Shown piece after piece: positions 19,262 through 29,949 of a DNA stretch of 64,000 bases. Numbering within the stretch: the first letter of the stretch is position 1; each line of letters opens with the position of its first letter. Under the pieces are notes generated by a model that had not been told where the DNA came from, ran no database searches, and saw only the letters and a list, made by a program, of their open reading frames with translations. Both the position numbers and the translations under genes were made by a program. The stretch lies in contig CM067363.1 in the NCBI GenBank assembly GCA_034401795.1, positions 30,618,855 through 30,682,854 of the forward strand. The letters run 5' to 3'. This DNA comes from Chaetoderma sp. LZ-2023a (lineage: Eukaryota; Mollusca; Caudofoveata; Chaetodermatida; Chaetodermatidae).

Positions 19262-19560
19262 TTCTTCGCTTTTTCCCACGCTGTCTTGTCCTCAGCCAAA
19301 ATCCTTAACTTCCTCAGGTCCATTCCTGATTTGAGTGTACCGAGTCCTACTTTCTTGATTTATGCAATGATGTCCTCTCCTGGCTTTGTATTTGCTAGCT
19401 CTGAGTAGGGTGAATTCCAAGCCTCTCTGAGCTGTGTCTATTCTGGCAAACATGACCCATCTTTGCAGGGCGACCTTTACAGACAGCGGCGACGTCTCAC
19501 ACATTTTGTATAGTGCATCGTTGTAAATTATGCTGTCTGGCCATCGGTTGTAAATTTAAG
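19262..19560 (-). pseudogene. LINE 3' fragment, RTE-like
   Basis: The frame 19292-19504 reads VALQRWVMFARIDTAQRGLE and SKYKARRGHHCIN. This resembles the C-terminal end of RTE-type LINE proteins (R-W-x-x-x-G-H...T-P-A-Q...G-R). It has no polymerase motifs and no partner fragment nearby. Tentative. Confidence 0.4.
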
Positions 19561-19729
19561 TTGAAAGTTAATTTCCATGGCAAAATGTACTATTTAATAT
19601 CGTCTGATTGAGTTCCCATTTAATCCTTTCAGAAATGAATCCCCTATATGTCATTTTGGAAATATATTATTTATAACATGGATTTGTATACCCGTCGCTT
19701 GTCCTGAAGGTTTAGAATGAAAGTCGGAT

Positions 19730-19935
19730 GCCTGACACTGTGTTTGTGTCTCCTATTTATAGGCCTTTGGGTACAGCTTTGGGTCCCACTCACTGCACAT
19801 GCTCAGTGATTGGTCTTCCTTTGGGTTCCATTTTGCACACGCTCAGTGATTGGTCTTCCTTTGGGTCCCATATTTTGGGAACCAAACTTTGGGTACCATC
19901 CCAGGCAATGCATATCCGCATGCATACCAAGGATC
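19730..19935 (+). repeat. Short tandem duplication of a TCAGTGATTGGTCTTCCTTT unit
   Basis: The 20-base core occurs twice, about 45 bases apart, within TTTGGGT(C/T)CC-containing units. No gene. Confidence 0.6.
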
Positions 19936-19999
19936 CCAATTTTTGGGCCCTTGGTAATTTAGTTACCAATCTCATTTTGGAAAGCAACCATAAAGGTAA

Positions 20000-20075
20000 A
20001 CTGTTGAATATTTTAAAATTAATTTGACTGGAAGACTTTCCAGTCAAATTAATTTCAAAATATTCAACAGAATAA
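20000..20075. mobile_element. Short palindromic repeat, family 2 (TTGACTGG core)
   Basis: CTGTTGAATATTTTAAAATT and its complement flank AATTTGACTGG...CCAGTCAAATT. Confidence 0.7.
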
Positions 20076-20309
20076 GTTTTATATCATAAAGAATTTAATT
20101 TTTCAGGCATTGGTTGGTGAAAGGATTAAATAACAGACAAAATAGCACAGCAGATTATCAAAAGAGTCATTCTTAAGTGACAAATTTTCAAAGATACTCT
20201 TCTCTTGGACTGCAAATGTAAATTTTTGGGCAGTTTGGGTGTTATATGGTTATGGAGTAACTCTGCCCATGAGGAGATCCTTGTATGTGTATAATTAACA
20301 AATACTCAC

Positions 20310-20857
20310 CTGACATCCAGCACTGGACCATTGCCTCGCATCATGGTCAAAATACACACAACCACCAACGCCAATCAACACAGTAATGTTTATTACAGAT
20401 TTACATTGCACGTTCTGACATCTGGCACGATACTTTGAATGGATTACACTGGAGTTTATAACCTGCTCCTCTACTGGTGCAATGCCAATTATATAAGTTC
20501 GATTGGAATTTGCCACATCTGGTAAAACCATAAAGGTATTTTGTGCATATATGTAACCAGTATTTCCTGCGACTTGTATTGTTTCCTTGGAATTTGGTAT
20601 ACTCAAGTCCACGATATTCTCAGTCATATTCGTGAATGCAAATTCATCAGCAACAACTGTATCATTTTCTGTAAGTTTCTTCTTCATTAAGATCTTGACA
20701 CTGACTGAGAGAGGGTTTGGCATGATACTGATCATCGTCGGCTGACTGGGATTCAATGAGAATGTGACTACAGTGACCTTCTCCTCATCAGATGGTAATG
20801 CTTTACCACTTCGTGAATCGTATACCAACAACATCTCACCCAGCTTTGTGTTACTCT
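20310..20857 (-). CDS. Polycystin-1-like gene, exon 10: GAIN/stalk region and first half of GPS motif
   Basis: The exon is 548 bases, taking two bases to finish the codon split from exon 9 and ending in phase 0. The acceptor is TTATTTACAG|AGAGTA and the donor TGTCAG|GTGAGT. The sequence is extracellular in style: beta-rich, N-glycosylation motifs (NMTE, NRTY, NSSV, NITV) and paired Cys (RARCQNVQCKS). It ends with the first half of the GPS motif: GGCVYFDHDARQWSSAGCQ has the Cys, Trp and Cys positions typical of the fold. The rest of the motif is 15 kb away in exon 11. The GAIN/GPS fold mediates self-cleavage in polycystin-1 and adhesion GPCRs. Confidence 0.9.
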
Positions 20858-22102
20858 CTGTAAATAACAATGTAGATCTTACAAATACCTTAGAGATTAA
20901 GGTTAACTTTTCAATGCTAAAATCTATTAATTAATCAAGGGGTTTGGAGGAGCCCTCCGACCCACCCAAAGGCTAATAACGCAGTAAGACAAACAAGTTG
21001 GTTTGGTGAGACATGAGAAAACCATAGATTTATTAAACATTAGGATTCCTGGGTCCCAGGACATAATATGAGCACATAGCAATGAAATGAGTTAATAATC
21101 CATGGTCCTCTATATATAAACTAATACCTAAATTTAACTATACATGTCACATAGTTAATCCTGTACATACAATTGTGTAAGGGCTGCAATGCTGGTGGCA
21201 AATGGACAGAGAAAAATTGATGACAGATGGCACCAGTAATTCCAGCATTCTGGAAGGGTGGGAGGGGATTTCTAGAAAGGCGAGAAGCATGGCAAACTGC
21301 AAAGCGGACTGATGCCAGAATAACACGGATTTGCGATTAAAAGGGGGAATTATGACGTATCCCATTGGTCATTTGGTCACTACCAATCATGTCCCCGCTC
21401 GGGCCGGTCATGCCCACAGTGCATGTAAGTACTGTGCACACACACTGGCCACATTCAACCCAAGCGGGAACAGGATAGGTATGCTGGGATTCATGAATAT
21501 TAACGGGGGTCGGTCAACTGGCGACGTCAAAGGAGTGGACAAACGACTGGATGAGGATATCCGGTTTGGTTTTACAACCAAACCACAACACGTGGATGTG
21601 CGAAATTCCGAAGGGTGTGTTATCACAGGTGTCAAAGGGGGCTATAGAAATCATATCCTGTACTGGTCAAATGTTCATTTGCAAACCAAGAGATTATTTT
21701 TGAAAATGTATCACTGGAATGACTGGCTATCAAGCCAGTCATTCAAGTTGTAAATTTTCAAAATAAGACTTCATGGTCGGCAAATGGGCATTTCACAAGA
21801 CAACAGCAAATATTTATACCCTTTTGGGCAATCTCCTTGACACATTCCCTGTCCATCCAGGAGTATAAATGGTAGTAGTGGTGGTGGCGGTGGTGTTGGA
21901 CTTGGTGGCCGATCAGTTTCGTTTGAACCAACTTGGATCCCTATGCCCATAGGATACTTCCTGCCAAATATAATTGAAATCGGGCCAGTGGTTCTTGAGA
22001 AGTCGTTTAAAGAAAAAGTTGACAGACAGACGCCGGACGGATGCCAGATGCGTGACACAGCATAAGCTCACTTGGCCAGGTAAGCTAATAATTGAATCTT
22101 AC
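20858..22102. other. Intron 9-10
   Basis: Holds a foldback MITE copy (21665-21805) and, next to exon 9, a 3' fragment of the AAGAGGCCC-type repeat (about 21900-22095). A plus-strand frame at 21331-21753 is open but unrecognised and overlaps repeat sequence. Confidence 0.6.
21665..21805. mobile_element. Foldback MITE copy (partial)
   Basis: Arms AATGTTCATTTGCAAACCAA...TGGTCGGCAAATGGGCATTTC around TGGCTATCAAGCCA. Confidence 0.7.
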
Positions 22103-22280
22103 TTAAAACTGGCAATGAAATAGCCAATGGAGAAGCCATGCGGTTAAACTTCACAACGGTCAGTGTAGCTGTTCCGTTGTCAGTCTTACTAGCTGACTTT
22201 ATATTCACTATATAGACAGGTGTCCCTACAGCATCAGAGGAAGCGCTCTCGTTGTATGGATTGTCATGGCTCAAAATCGT
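22103..22280 (-). CDS. Polycystin-1-like gene, exon 9
   Basis: The exon is 59 codons plus one base. It begins in phase 0 after ATATTTGCAG|ACGATT and ends TTTTAA|GTAAGA. It encodes extracellular stalk sequence (TPVYIVNIKSASKTDNGTAT) with N-glycosylation sites (NES, NGT). The single base left over combines with the first two bases of exon 10 to give a Lys codon. Confidence 0.88.
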
Positions 22281-22544
22281 CTGCAAATATAGAAACGGGT
22301 GATATGATATAATGATAATAATGAGATAATGAAATTGATATTAAATTTTAAAACTGTAACCAAAATTAATAAAATATTGATCAAAACCATAAATGGTTGT
22401 AAAATGAATCCATTAAAATTGGTTATATATTTTTAGCCTCAGTTGATCTCAAGCAGGCCTACTATTCTATATCAGTACATTAGCATCATTGGAAGTATTT
22501 GACATGCCCGTGTTGGGATCGATCAATCCCTGAATTCACTGACT

Positions 22545-22620
22545 ATCAATTTCCAGAACAGCATCCCGTCAAATTAGTTTCAAAGTAATGAACAGAATGA
22601 TTATTAAATAGTAGACATAC
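22545..22620. mobile_element. Palindromic repeat family 2, partial
   Basis: GTCAAATTAGTTTCAAAGTA and a following TTATTAAATAGTAGACATAC tail shared with other copies. Confidence 0.55.
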
Positions 22621-23108
22621 AAATAATGCTTAGTTCATCATCAATTAAGCATTCATGACAAACTTATTTATGTCATTCACGGACGTGATCCTACACGTCA
22701 CATAGATGATTATGACATCATATGTTTGATGGAGAAAGTGGAATTCTCCATTACATCACTAGTAATCTAATGTTAAAACCATAATGACGTATAGCTTCGT
22801 CACGAAAATAGAAAATGCCATCACAAATGTACATATTTTATGTCCTTGATGAATTTATGATTTAATAAACATATGTTTAAATTTTCCTGAGTTATATGCC
22901 TCCGCTAACAACTGACATAATTAGTCACGACGTCAGATACTTCAGTGGCAGATCAGTTCCATTCATTCCATGTCAGTCTGAGAGATGAATACCCTCTAAA
23001 TACGTTCAATACATTATATATGTTTAATCACACCAGTTACACAACTGTTGCATATCTGGAATATATAGGCTGTATAAGTTTTCCTACCACTAGTGTTTTC
23101 TAATGCAC

Positions 23109-23210
23109 CTGCGTTAAGATCGGTTCATTCGCCAGTGATGCTTGATTCAATGCAGCTTTCAATACCTGTATATCTGGAAGCTGAACTTTGGTTTCTGTTA
23201 CGCCACCATC
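23109..23210 (-). CDS. Polycystin-1-like gene, exon 8
   Basis: The exon is 34 codons, phase 0 on both sides; acceptor CTTTGACAG|GATGGT, donor ACGCAG|GTGCAT. The product is ETKVQLPDIQVLKAALNQAS, part of the extracellular region between REJ and GPS. Confidence 0.85.
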
Positions 23211-23339
23211 CTGTCAAAGAAAGTTTTTCTTTTGATATTTATTTTCTTTTAATAACATTTCATTCTACATTCTCAGCTTAAAATGAAACTGTGTGCAAAT
23301 ACGTTAGAACAATTTCCCTGTAAGTAAAATTGATCACAA

Positions 23340-23450
23340 AATATTCAACGGCATCCAAAAGTAGATTGAACCAGAACAAACTTGAAACATCAAATTCCTA
23401 AAGGGGAAGGCAAACAGCTTACAGTCAAATTAATTTCAAAATATTCAAGT
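23340..23450. mobile_element. Palindromic repeat family 2, partial
   Basis: Carries AAATATTCAACGG and CAGTCAAATTAATTTCAAAA, the two arms of the family with a degraded centre. Confidence 0.5.
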
Positions 23451-24252
23451 TTTCATGTATGGTTGCCTTGCGAATGAGATGTGGGGAATTCATCGATGAA
23501 AGGTTTAATACTAGATTTCACGGAAAGTAACTTTCTTTAATTTCTCATGAGAATCACGAAGTCGGAATGACATCATCACATGAATAATACCTTGCTGTTG
23601 ATGATTGATAGCTGCCAACAGCTCATTCAGACACCACCATATCAAAATGAGATGCAAGACACTAGTTTTTGTTAAAATAGAACTTGAATCAGTGCAGATG
23701 TTCTGCTTTTTAACTGTCAAGACACTAGTTTTTTTCTCATCTGAAAACATGTGTGGCATAATCTGAATGACATGGTTGATAATTCATGCGATGACATCAT
23801 ACCGCAAATTGTATGGTGTGTTAAATTTCATGAGTTCAACCAAATTTTAACAATGACAGAGTTTACGAAAGTCTGACAACTTCTTTATTTCTAAAACATG
23901 ATAAAATCTTTTTATGTTTGGTGTTTTTTTAAATTGAAATCTAATTCACATTTGTGAACGCTTTTGTAATCAATCAATAAAATACAACATTTGAGATGAC
24001 TAAAGCATAATTTAAAAGGGGTTACTTTCATTTTATTCAAAGATTACAGAGTAGATGGTAACGGACCTTTATTATATCATAATAATACTTCTTTGCAAAA
24101 AATGCACTTTTTGCAGAGTAAGCATTTCTAGGCCTGAGATCGCAAAAACCAACCAATTGTTTGGAAAATGTAATAAGATCCATTTCTAGCTATGCCCCGC
24201 CCATTTCTAGATAAGCTCCACCCACTTTTTTGTGCATGTTGGAATCAATTTA

Positions 24253-24488
24253 ACCCTTTAACCCTCAAAATTGTTCAAAAACATTTCGATTTTCTCATAG
24301 AAAATGTCGATTTGCAGACCAAGAGAAGACTATTTGTGAAAATTTACCACTACAATGACTGGCTTGGTTACCGAGCCTGTCATTGCAGCGGTATATTTTA
24401 AAAAATAGTCTTCTCTTAGTCTGCAAATCGACATTTTTCTAAGACCACTACAGAAGCCGTTTTTGGCTGGTATGAGTGTTAAAGGGTT
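24253..24488. mobile_element. Foldback MITE copy
   Basis: Ends TTTAACCCTTTAACCCTC and GTGTTAAAGGGTTAA. Arms GTCGATTTGCAGACCAAGAG and complement around GGCTTGGTTACCGAGCC. Confidence 0.85.
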
Positions 24489-24544
24489 AATGTACTTTGA
24501 ATCCTGAATTTCCAGCATTCAAGTGTCGATGTAACTATACACAT

Positions 24545-24645
24545 AAGCTGTTGAATATTTTGAAGGAAATTTGACTGGGGGCTGTTCCTGCCATGTAAAC
24601 AACAGCTCCCAGTCAAATAACTTTCAAAATATTCAGAAGAATTTT
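24545..24645. mobile_element. Palindromic repeat family 2
   Basis: GTTGAATATTTTGAAGGAAA ... TTTGACTGGGGGCTGTT ... complement CTCCCAGTCAAATAACTTTC. Confidence 0.75.
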
Positions 24646-24776
24646 AATCGCACACAAGTGAGACGTTTCGATTATCATGATGCAGCTATGTCATTATGAT
24701 TGTGACATCAGCTAACTAGTGACGTAATTCATCATGATGTCAGTTACTTGAGTGACAGATCAGATTGCTCTATTAC

Positions 24777-24950
24777 CTGAACCGGCATCTTCGTCTTGAT
24801 TAGCATATTCCCAGTCAGGAATGATTTCCTTAATTGCAGAGCCAGGTTGGTATGTGTAAATTCTACTGGGTTCTCATTCGGTGCAATGTTCTTGTGAATT
24901 CCCTCAGTAACAGCATCCAAGACACTCACAGCATTATGAGAATGGTTTTG
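24777..24950 (-). CDS. Polycystin-1-like gene, exon 7
   Basis: The exon is 58 codons, phase 0 on both sides; acceptor CTTTCTTTTCAG|CAAAAC, donor GTTCAG|GTAATA. It encodes HNAVSVLDAVTEGIHKNIAP and THTNLALQLRKSFLTGNMLI, an amphipathic helical stretch followed by beta-like sequence, as in the region before the GPS of polycystin-1 proteins. Confidence 0.88.
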
Positions 24951-25167
24951 CTGAAAAGAAAGAAATTAATATTTCACAAAAGATTGAAGCAATAACAATC
25001 TTTGTACAATTCCAATGACAAAAAAGCCTCTCCTCCACACATGGACACAGGCGTGCACACAATAAATTTGGGCTTATTTCTCTTTTCAGTGCGGATAGGA
25101 TCTTGGTAGCTGTAGTCGGGAAGCCACTTTGAGCTATATGCTCAAAATAAGGGTTTATCAAATTAAC

Positions 25168-25713
25168 AAGAGGCCCAATGGGCCTGTATCGCTCACCTGG
25201 ACCATAGGCATTTCAACTAGAATGGTCATTTATAACAATAAGTAGAACTCTAATGAGTTGAGCAGACTTATAACGAGAAAACAGAGACCAGGGATGGTCG
25301 GCCAAATATCGGCCCGATCCCTTTGGCGGTTCTGGAGAAGTCGTTTTCGGGAAAACTAGGTCATCCAAGATGGCCACCGAACCATTAGGTCAATCAAGTC
25401 TTCGTAAACAAACTTGGCTCTTTCTCTTGGATGATGTTTCATGAGTTTTGAATCGATTCCTCAAGTGGTTTCGGAGATTTTAAGACGCTTCCTAAAATCG
25501 GCCGAAATCCAAGATGGCTGCCGGCCAAATTGGCCGATCGGCTCCATTTGTACAAACTTGAATCCCTGCTTCCTGCCAAATATAATTGAAATTGTCCCAG
25601 TGGTTCTTGAGAAGTCACTTAAACGAAAAGTTGATGGACGAACGGATGACAGACACACGTCGGACGGTCGCCACGGCATAAGCTCACTTGGCCTTTCAGG
25701 CCACATGAGCTAA
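25168..25713 (+). repeat. AAGAGGCCC-type dispersed repeat, complete copy
   Basis: Begins CAAGAGGCCCAATGGGCCTG and CGCTCACCTGG; ends ATAAGCTCACTTGGCCTTTC and AGGCCACATGAGCTAA. The body has the repeated phrase CCAAGATGGC(C/T)G. Many diverged copies occur in this window. Confidence 0.8.
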
Positions 25714-27178
25714 TAATGGAGTTTTCACGGCATGGAACAATTTTCTAACGTTTATTAAAGTCCAAACAGCAATTGCTGAATATAGTCCAGGAGACAAATC
25801 TCAAAATTTAAAGGAAAGGACCAGGTAAATAACAAATGCTCTTGATTGATAGATTTAAATAATAATCAACCTATAGCCACCAATAAAAAACAAATAAATC
25901 GGAATAATTTGAAAAAAGCAAATAAGTACCATTTATGACACTGCGCTCCGGTGTATGCGGAGCGACTAAATAATACCCGCTACGGCTGGTCAAATAATTT
26001 CAGCTATATTCGCACTAAACTGATTAGCCACTACTTCCTGCAGGTAAAGTACTGTCCAATCTTAAAACAATTTGACTCAAAACAATTGTTTCCAGAGACA
26101 GGATCTAAATTCAGCTACACAAATTTCAAAATATTCAGTCGGCATCATGTTGCGACTTTGGAAACCAGCAGCGTATCTTGAAATACAATAGAAACAGTCA
26201 CTTTCAAATATGTTTTCAAAATGATCAATAGCGAGTTAATCGCTCTACATCGGCACCTATAGAGAATATAGTATTCATACCGCTTATGAAACTATATTCA
26301 AGTTTACTTTTGTAATATTCCAGCAAGCGGTAATTACCTGCACACACAGTTGACACACGGTGGAATGAGAAGCACCAGCTACGTCGCTAATTGGTTCCAA
26401 GCTAAGCGCTCCTAGATTTAGTAAATGCTTTTAATCAAATAATCCCGATTCATTTTCATGTTTACCGATGGTAGTTTGTTTAATATTGGATTAAATTACC
26501 AATAAACATTATTTGTTATTTCCCTTTTCCATTCTTTTATCCTACACCAGTTGCACCCTTCAGATATTTATATATTTTCTGAATCCTTAGGATGTTCTGA
26601 TTCAGACTCTGCGTGATGTACACATTTTTAGGCCAGCGAAAGTGACATAATTATGATATATATGACTCCTAACACTGTAAAAATCAATTTCTGAAAATAG
26701 CAAATTTCTTATATCATTTTCCGTCTTACACCGAATGCACCCCAAATCCTTGCTATGTGCTAATAACGGATCTACAACATGTAAAATTTTTGTTAACGAC
26801 ATGGCATAAGCAATATGGCAGCAGAAGAGAAAGAAATATTGCGTTTTAATGACTTTTCAGTTTCGCTGCCAAAGGGAGCCTGTGACACTGTATGTTAAAT
26901 ACTAAATGTCCTGTCAATCCTGTGCTGACTGTAACACCAGCCATTACAGAGGGATCCATTTCTAACTATGCCCGCCCATTTCTAGGCAGCAACAGCGCCC
27001 AGTCATCTTAGTTTGAACATATTCAACAGCATATTTATTAAATAGTAGACATACAATTTGTACAGCTTGACAATTAAGCATTTATGACAAACTTACGTCA
27101 TTCACATCACACAAACACTGCTCAAGAAATCCAAGATATAAATTAAACTACAGAAAAGAAAGATTATTTCAAATTTAC
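25714..27178. other. Intron 6-7, unremarkable part
   Basis: AT-rich. A minus-strand frame at 26602-26802 is open for 66 codons but has no recognisable family and no matched splice context. A family 2 palindrome remnant lies at about 26995-27055. Confidence 0.5.
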
Positions 27179-27227
27179 CTGCAGTGAATTAGCTTTGACC
27201 ATCAATGCTGCCCCCAGCACCAGAGAA
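27179..27227 (-). CDS. Polycystin-1-like gene, exon 6 (49 bases)
   Basis: A very short exon found by phase. The acceptor is CAATTGTAG|TTCTCT and the donor CTGCAG|GTAAAT. Its first base completes the Asp codon begun in exon 5; 16 codons follow (SLVLGAALMVKANSLQ), phase 0 at the end. Too short for ordinary ORF detection. Confidence 0.8.
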
Positions 27228-27267
27228 CTACAATTGTAGAACAATCAGTCTAGATAATAATTGTAAA

Positions 27268-27490
27268 CTTTAACCCTCGAATTTGTTCAAGAAATTTTCT
27301 CATAGTAAATGTTCATTTGCGGACCAAGAAGGCTATTTTTGAGAATTTACCGCTGGAATGACTGGCTCGTTTATTGAGCCACTCATTAGTGGTAAATTTT
27401 CAAAAATTATTTTTTTCTTGGTCCGCAAATAGATATTTTTCAATACCACTGCAGAAGCCATTTTTGGCTAATATAAGTGTTAATGGCAGG
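27268..27490. mobile_element. Foldback MITE copy
   Basis: Arms AATGTTCATTTGCGGACCAA and complement around TGGCTCGTTTATTGAGCCA, 40 bases from exon 6. Confidence 0.8.
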
Positions 27491-27778
27491 GGGGGGGAAG
27501 TGTCTTCTAAAGGGTTGGGGGACGTAGTTGTGTCTTCTAACACTGTCTGGGGGCAGTTCTGCAGGTGGTTAACTTTGGCACCCTCCGTGAATACGCCCAC
27601 GCACCCTCATGCCACCTGGTGTTTAAATGTTTAAGAACTTAGGGATTAAACTTATCCGTAAGCAATTATATTTAGAAATATTTTGAAAATTTCAGTGACG
27701 ATCATCTTTGTACTCGCCATTTTACTTTGATATTTGTTGCTGCCATTATTCAGGATTTTGTTGTTCTTGCTGTTGTGC

Positions 27779-27900
27779 AATGCTCAGTATAAAGCTATTC
27801 TCGTAATGCCAAGGCTAGTCAGTGTATTGTTAGGTTGTGCGATGCTCAGTATAAAACCATTCTCGTACTGCCAAGGCTAGTCAGTGTACTGTTAGTTTCA
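27779..27900 (+). repeat. Tandem duplication, 62-bp unit
   Basis: TGCTCAGTATAAAGCTATTC and TGCTCAGTATAAAACCATTC start two adjacent units sharing CCAAGGCTAGTCAGTGTA. Confidence 0.8.
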
Positions 27901-28483
27901 AGGTAAGCAGAGCTACCTCGATAGTGCATAGAAAAATAGTAGTTTGATTGTAATTGTGTATTCCTATGGAAACGTGCTGGGCTAGATATTTTATAACAAT
28001 TTGACTGCAGCAACAACTTTCCTTCAAATTATTTGCGGAATAATCAGCTGAAAATGTGTCACTAGCTTATGCTTAGAAAATGATTTTACCAAAGCCGCAA
28101 CAACTTTATCAAATTCGTTTCAGAATAATGAATGCCAGGCTTTCAATACCGCTAGCTAAGAAATGGAGAAGTACATTTAGCTAGACCTATTCCGCGCATG
28201 TTATCAAGATCCAGTGTAAGATATAACTGCTCAATCAAAAGCCTGTCACTGCATGTCAGATCATGCGTGTCCTGGGCAGGCTAAGCCGGGCCTACTCATC
28301 AATGGAAATTTATTCACATTGCTCCAGACACACAAGCACAAATGCAATACCCTCTTCGAACGACATCGCCATATGAGAGGACGGTAATAAGAAACAATAA
28401 AAAACTTTAGGTCAATACCCATAGATGGTGAAATGAGTGACTCTTGGTTCAGTATGTTAGGTACCTGTACACTAATTACTTAC

Positions 28484-28575
28484 TCTGCAGTAAGTTCCAG
28501 TTCATCTGGTTCACTTTCTTCTTGCATTTTTGCGAAGTTCTTTGATATATCTGTAAATGTTTCATCAATCAACAT
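28484..28575 (-). CDS. Polycystin-1-like gene, exon 5
   Basis: The exon is 30 codons plus two bases; acceptor ATTTTCTAG|ATGTTG, donor GCAGA|GTAAGT. It encodes TFTDISKNFAKMQEESEPDE, an acidic helical stretch of the extracellular stalk. The ATG at its start is internal, not an initiator. Confidence 0.85.
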
Positions 28576-28731
28576 CTAGAAAATATAAAGAATAATCAAT
28601 AACAGAAGCATCAATTTCTAGCTGTTTCTAACTATTTTACTAAGATCGCCCACTTTTATATGCATGTTGAAATTCATTTGAAACTTTGAACCCTGAAATT
28701 TCCAGAATTTAACTTTCAAAGAAACTAGAAA

Positions 28732-28860
28732 ACAAGAGGCCCAAGGGGCCTGTATCGCTCACCTGGAATTATTGGCCACTGGCACAATCAAACAAAATGA
28801 CAGGACCACTGGGAAAAGTTACCAATCTAATTTCTGTGAATAAGTAAAACAAATTAAAGG
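28732..28860 (+). repeat. AAGAGGCCC-type repeat, 5' end fragment
   Basis: AACAAGAGGCCCAAGGGGCC and CGCTCACCTGG, then broken by the Penelope-like fragment. Related sequence resumes near 29950. Confidence 0.65.
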
Positions 28861-28862
28861 AA

Positions 28863-29640
28863 TCACCAGTCCGCATGATTGATCCCCACAGGATCTAGTG
28901 TGTGTAGTTGGTGTATCCAGTACTTCTCTTGTTCTTTAAGTATATGTGTTTTCTCTGGATCCTCTGGGTCGTGAGGAAGAACATGTATAATTTTAAAGGA
29001 CATATCATGTCCTGTGTGTGTGGGCAAATTAAAATGATGCGCTACAGGGGAATCCTTGCATTTTTTTATATCCCTGAGATGTTCCTTGATTCGTATGTGG
29101 AATTCCAGTTTTGTTTCTCCCACATACTGTTTTTGCATCATGTGCAGGTAAGTAAGTAGACAACATTGCGTGTGTCGCAATAGGTTTTGACCGTACACCT
29201 GTATTTAAGGCCCGTGTGCGTACTGGTGAAGTAGCGCGTATTGTCCATTTTGTGACAAAAAAGCAATTTTTTCTGGTGCATGGATCAATAGGGTTTAGAA
29301 GTTTTTGCTTGTATGCCTGTTTTTACTAGTGTCCTTAATTGTGGGATTACGTCTGTAGCCATTTAATTTTTGTTTTCCTGTGGTCCAGATCATGCAAATG
29401 TCATTGATGTATCTGAGGTAGAGAGCAGGTTTGTGTGGTGCTGTTGCAATGAGTTTCTTTTCTAGCTGTGACATGAAAATAATAGCATATGTTGGTGCAA
29501 CTTTTGTCTCCATGGCGGTCCCCCAGATTTGGAGGTAGTGTTCGCCATTAAATTCAAAGTTATTGCATTTAAGGACTATGGAAAGGAGATTTAGAAGAGA
29601 TCTCGGTTCTAAGCGCCCGGTACGCCATGTTGACGTATGT
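28863..29640 (-). pseudogene. Penelope-like element fragment: RT tail, Cys linker and GIY-YIG-type endonuclease
   Basis: The upstream part (29295-29513) has reverse transcriptase sequence typical of Penelope elements: METKVAPTYAIIFMSQLEKK and LYLRYINDICMIWT (YIND where YxDD is usual). Next come a Cys-containing linker (TYCDTRNVVYLLTC) and, after a frame change, the endonuclease QYVGETKLEFHIRIKEHLRD ending KYWIHQLHTLDPVGINHA. The endonuclease belongs to the GIY-YIG group. The fragment lacks the N-terminal RT part and is inactive. Confidence 0.8.
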
Positions 29641-29644
29641 GTTG

Positions 29645-29945
29645 GGCAGTGCTTGGATTTTCTTGAATGTTCAAGCTAGCTGGAATATTCTTGGATTTTA
29701 AGTGGCCAATACCGGAAAGCTAGCTTGGATTATCTTGAATGTTCAAGTTAGTTTGGATTTTCTTGAATGTTCAAGCTATCTGGAATTTTCTTGGATTTTA
29801 CTTTAACTAGGCCTTTCTTGGAATTTCTTGAATTTTATGTGGCCAATACCAGCAAGCTTTTCCAAGTTATTAAAAGCTTGGATTAGCTGGTTTATTCAAG
29901 CTACACAGAACTTGGATATTCATGAATATCCAAGCTTTTTTTGGC
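29645..29945 (+). repeat. Degenerate tandem repeat of a CTTGGATTTTCTTGAATGTT unit
   Basis: Variants of the phrase, each followed by CAAGCTAGCTGGA-like sequence, recur about every 55-60 bases. Confidence 0.6.
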
Positions 29946-29949
29946 CTGG

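Noticed and set aside
21331-21753. 140-codon plus-strand ORF
   Set aside because: No recognisable domain, runs into a foldback MITE at its end and has no splice context; too weak to call a gene.
26602-26802. 66-codon minus-strand ORF in intron 6-7, considered as another polycystin exon
   Set aside because: Exons 6 and 7 already join in phase without it, and its sequence does not look like the receptor stalk.
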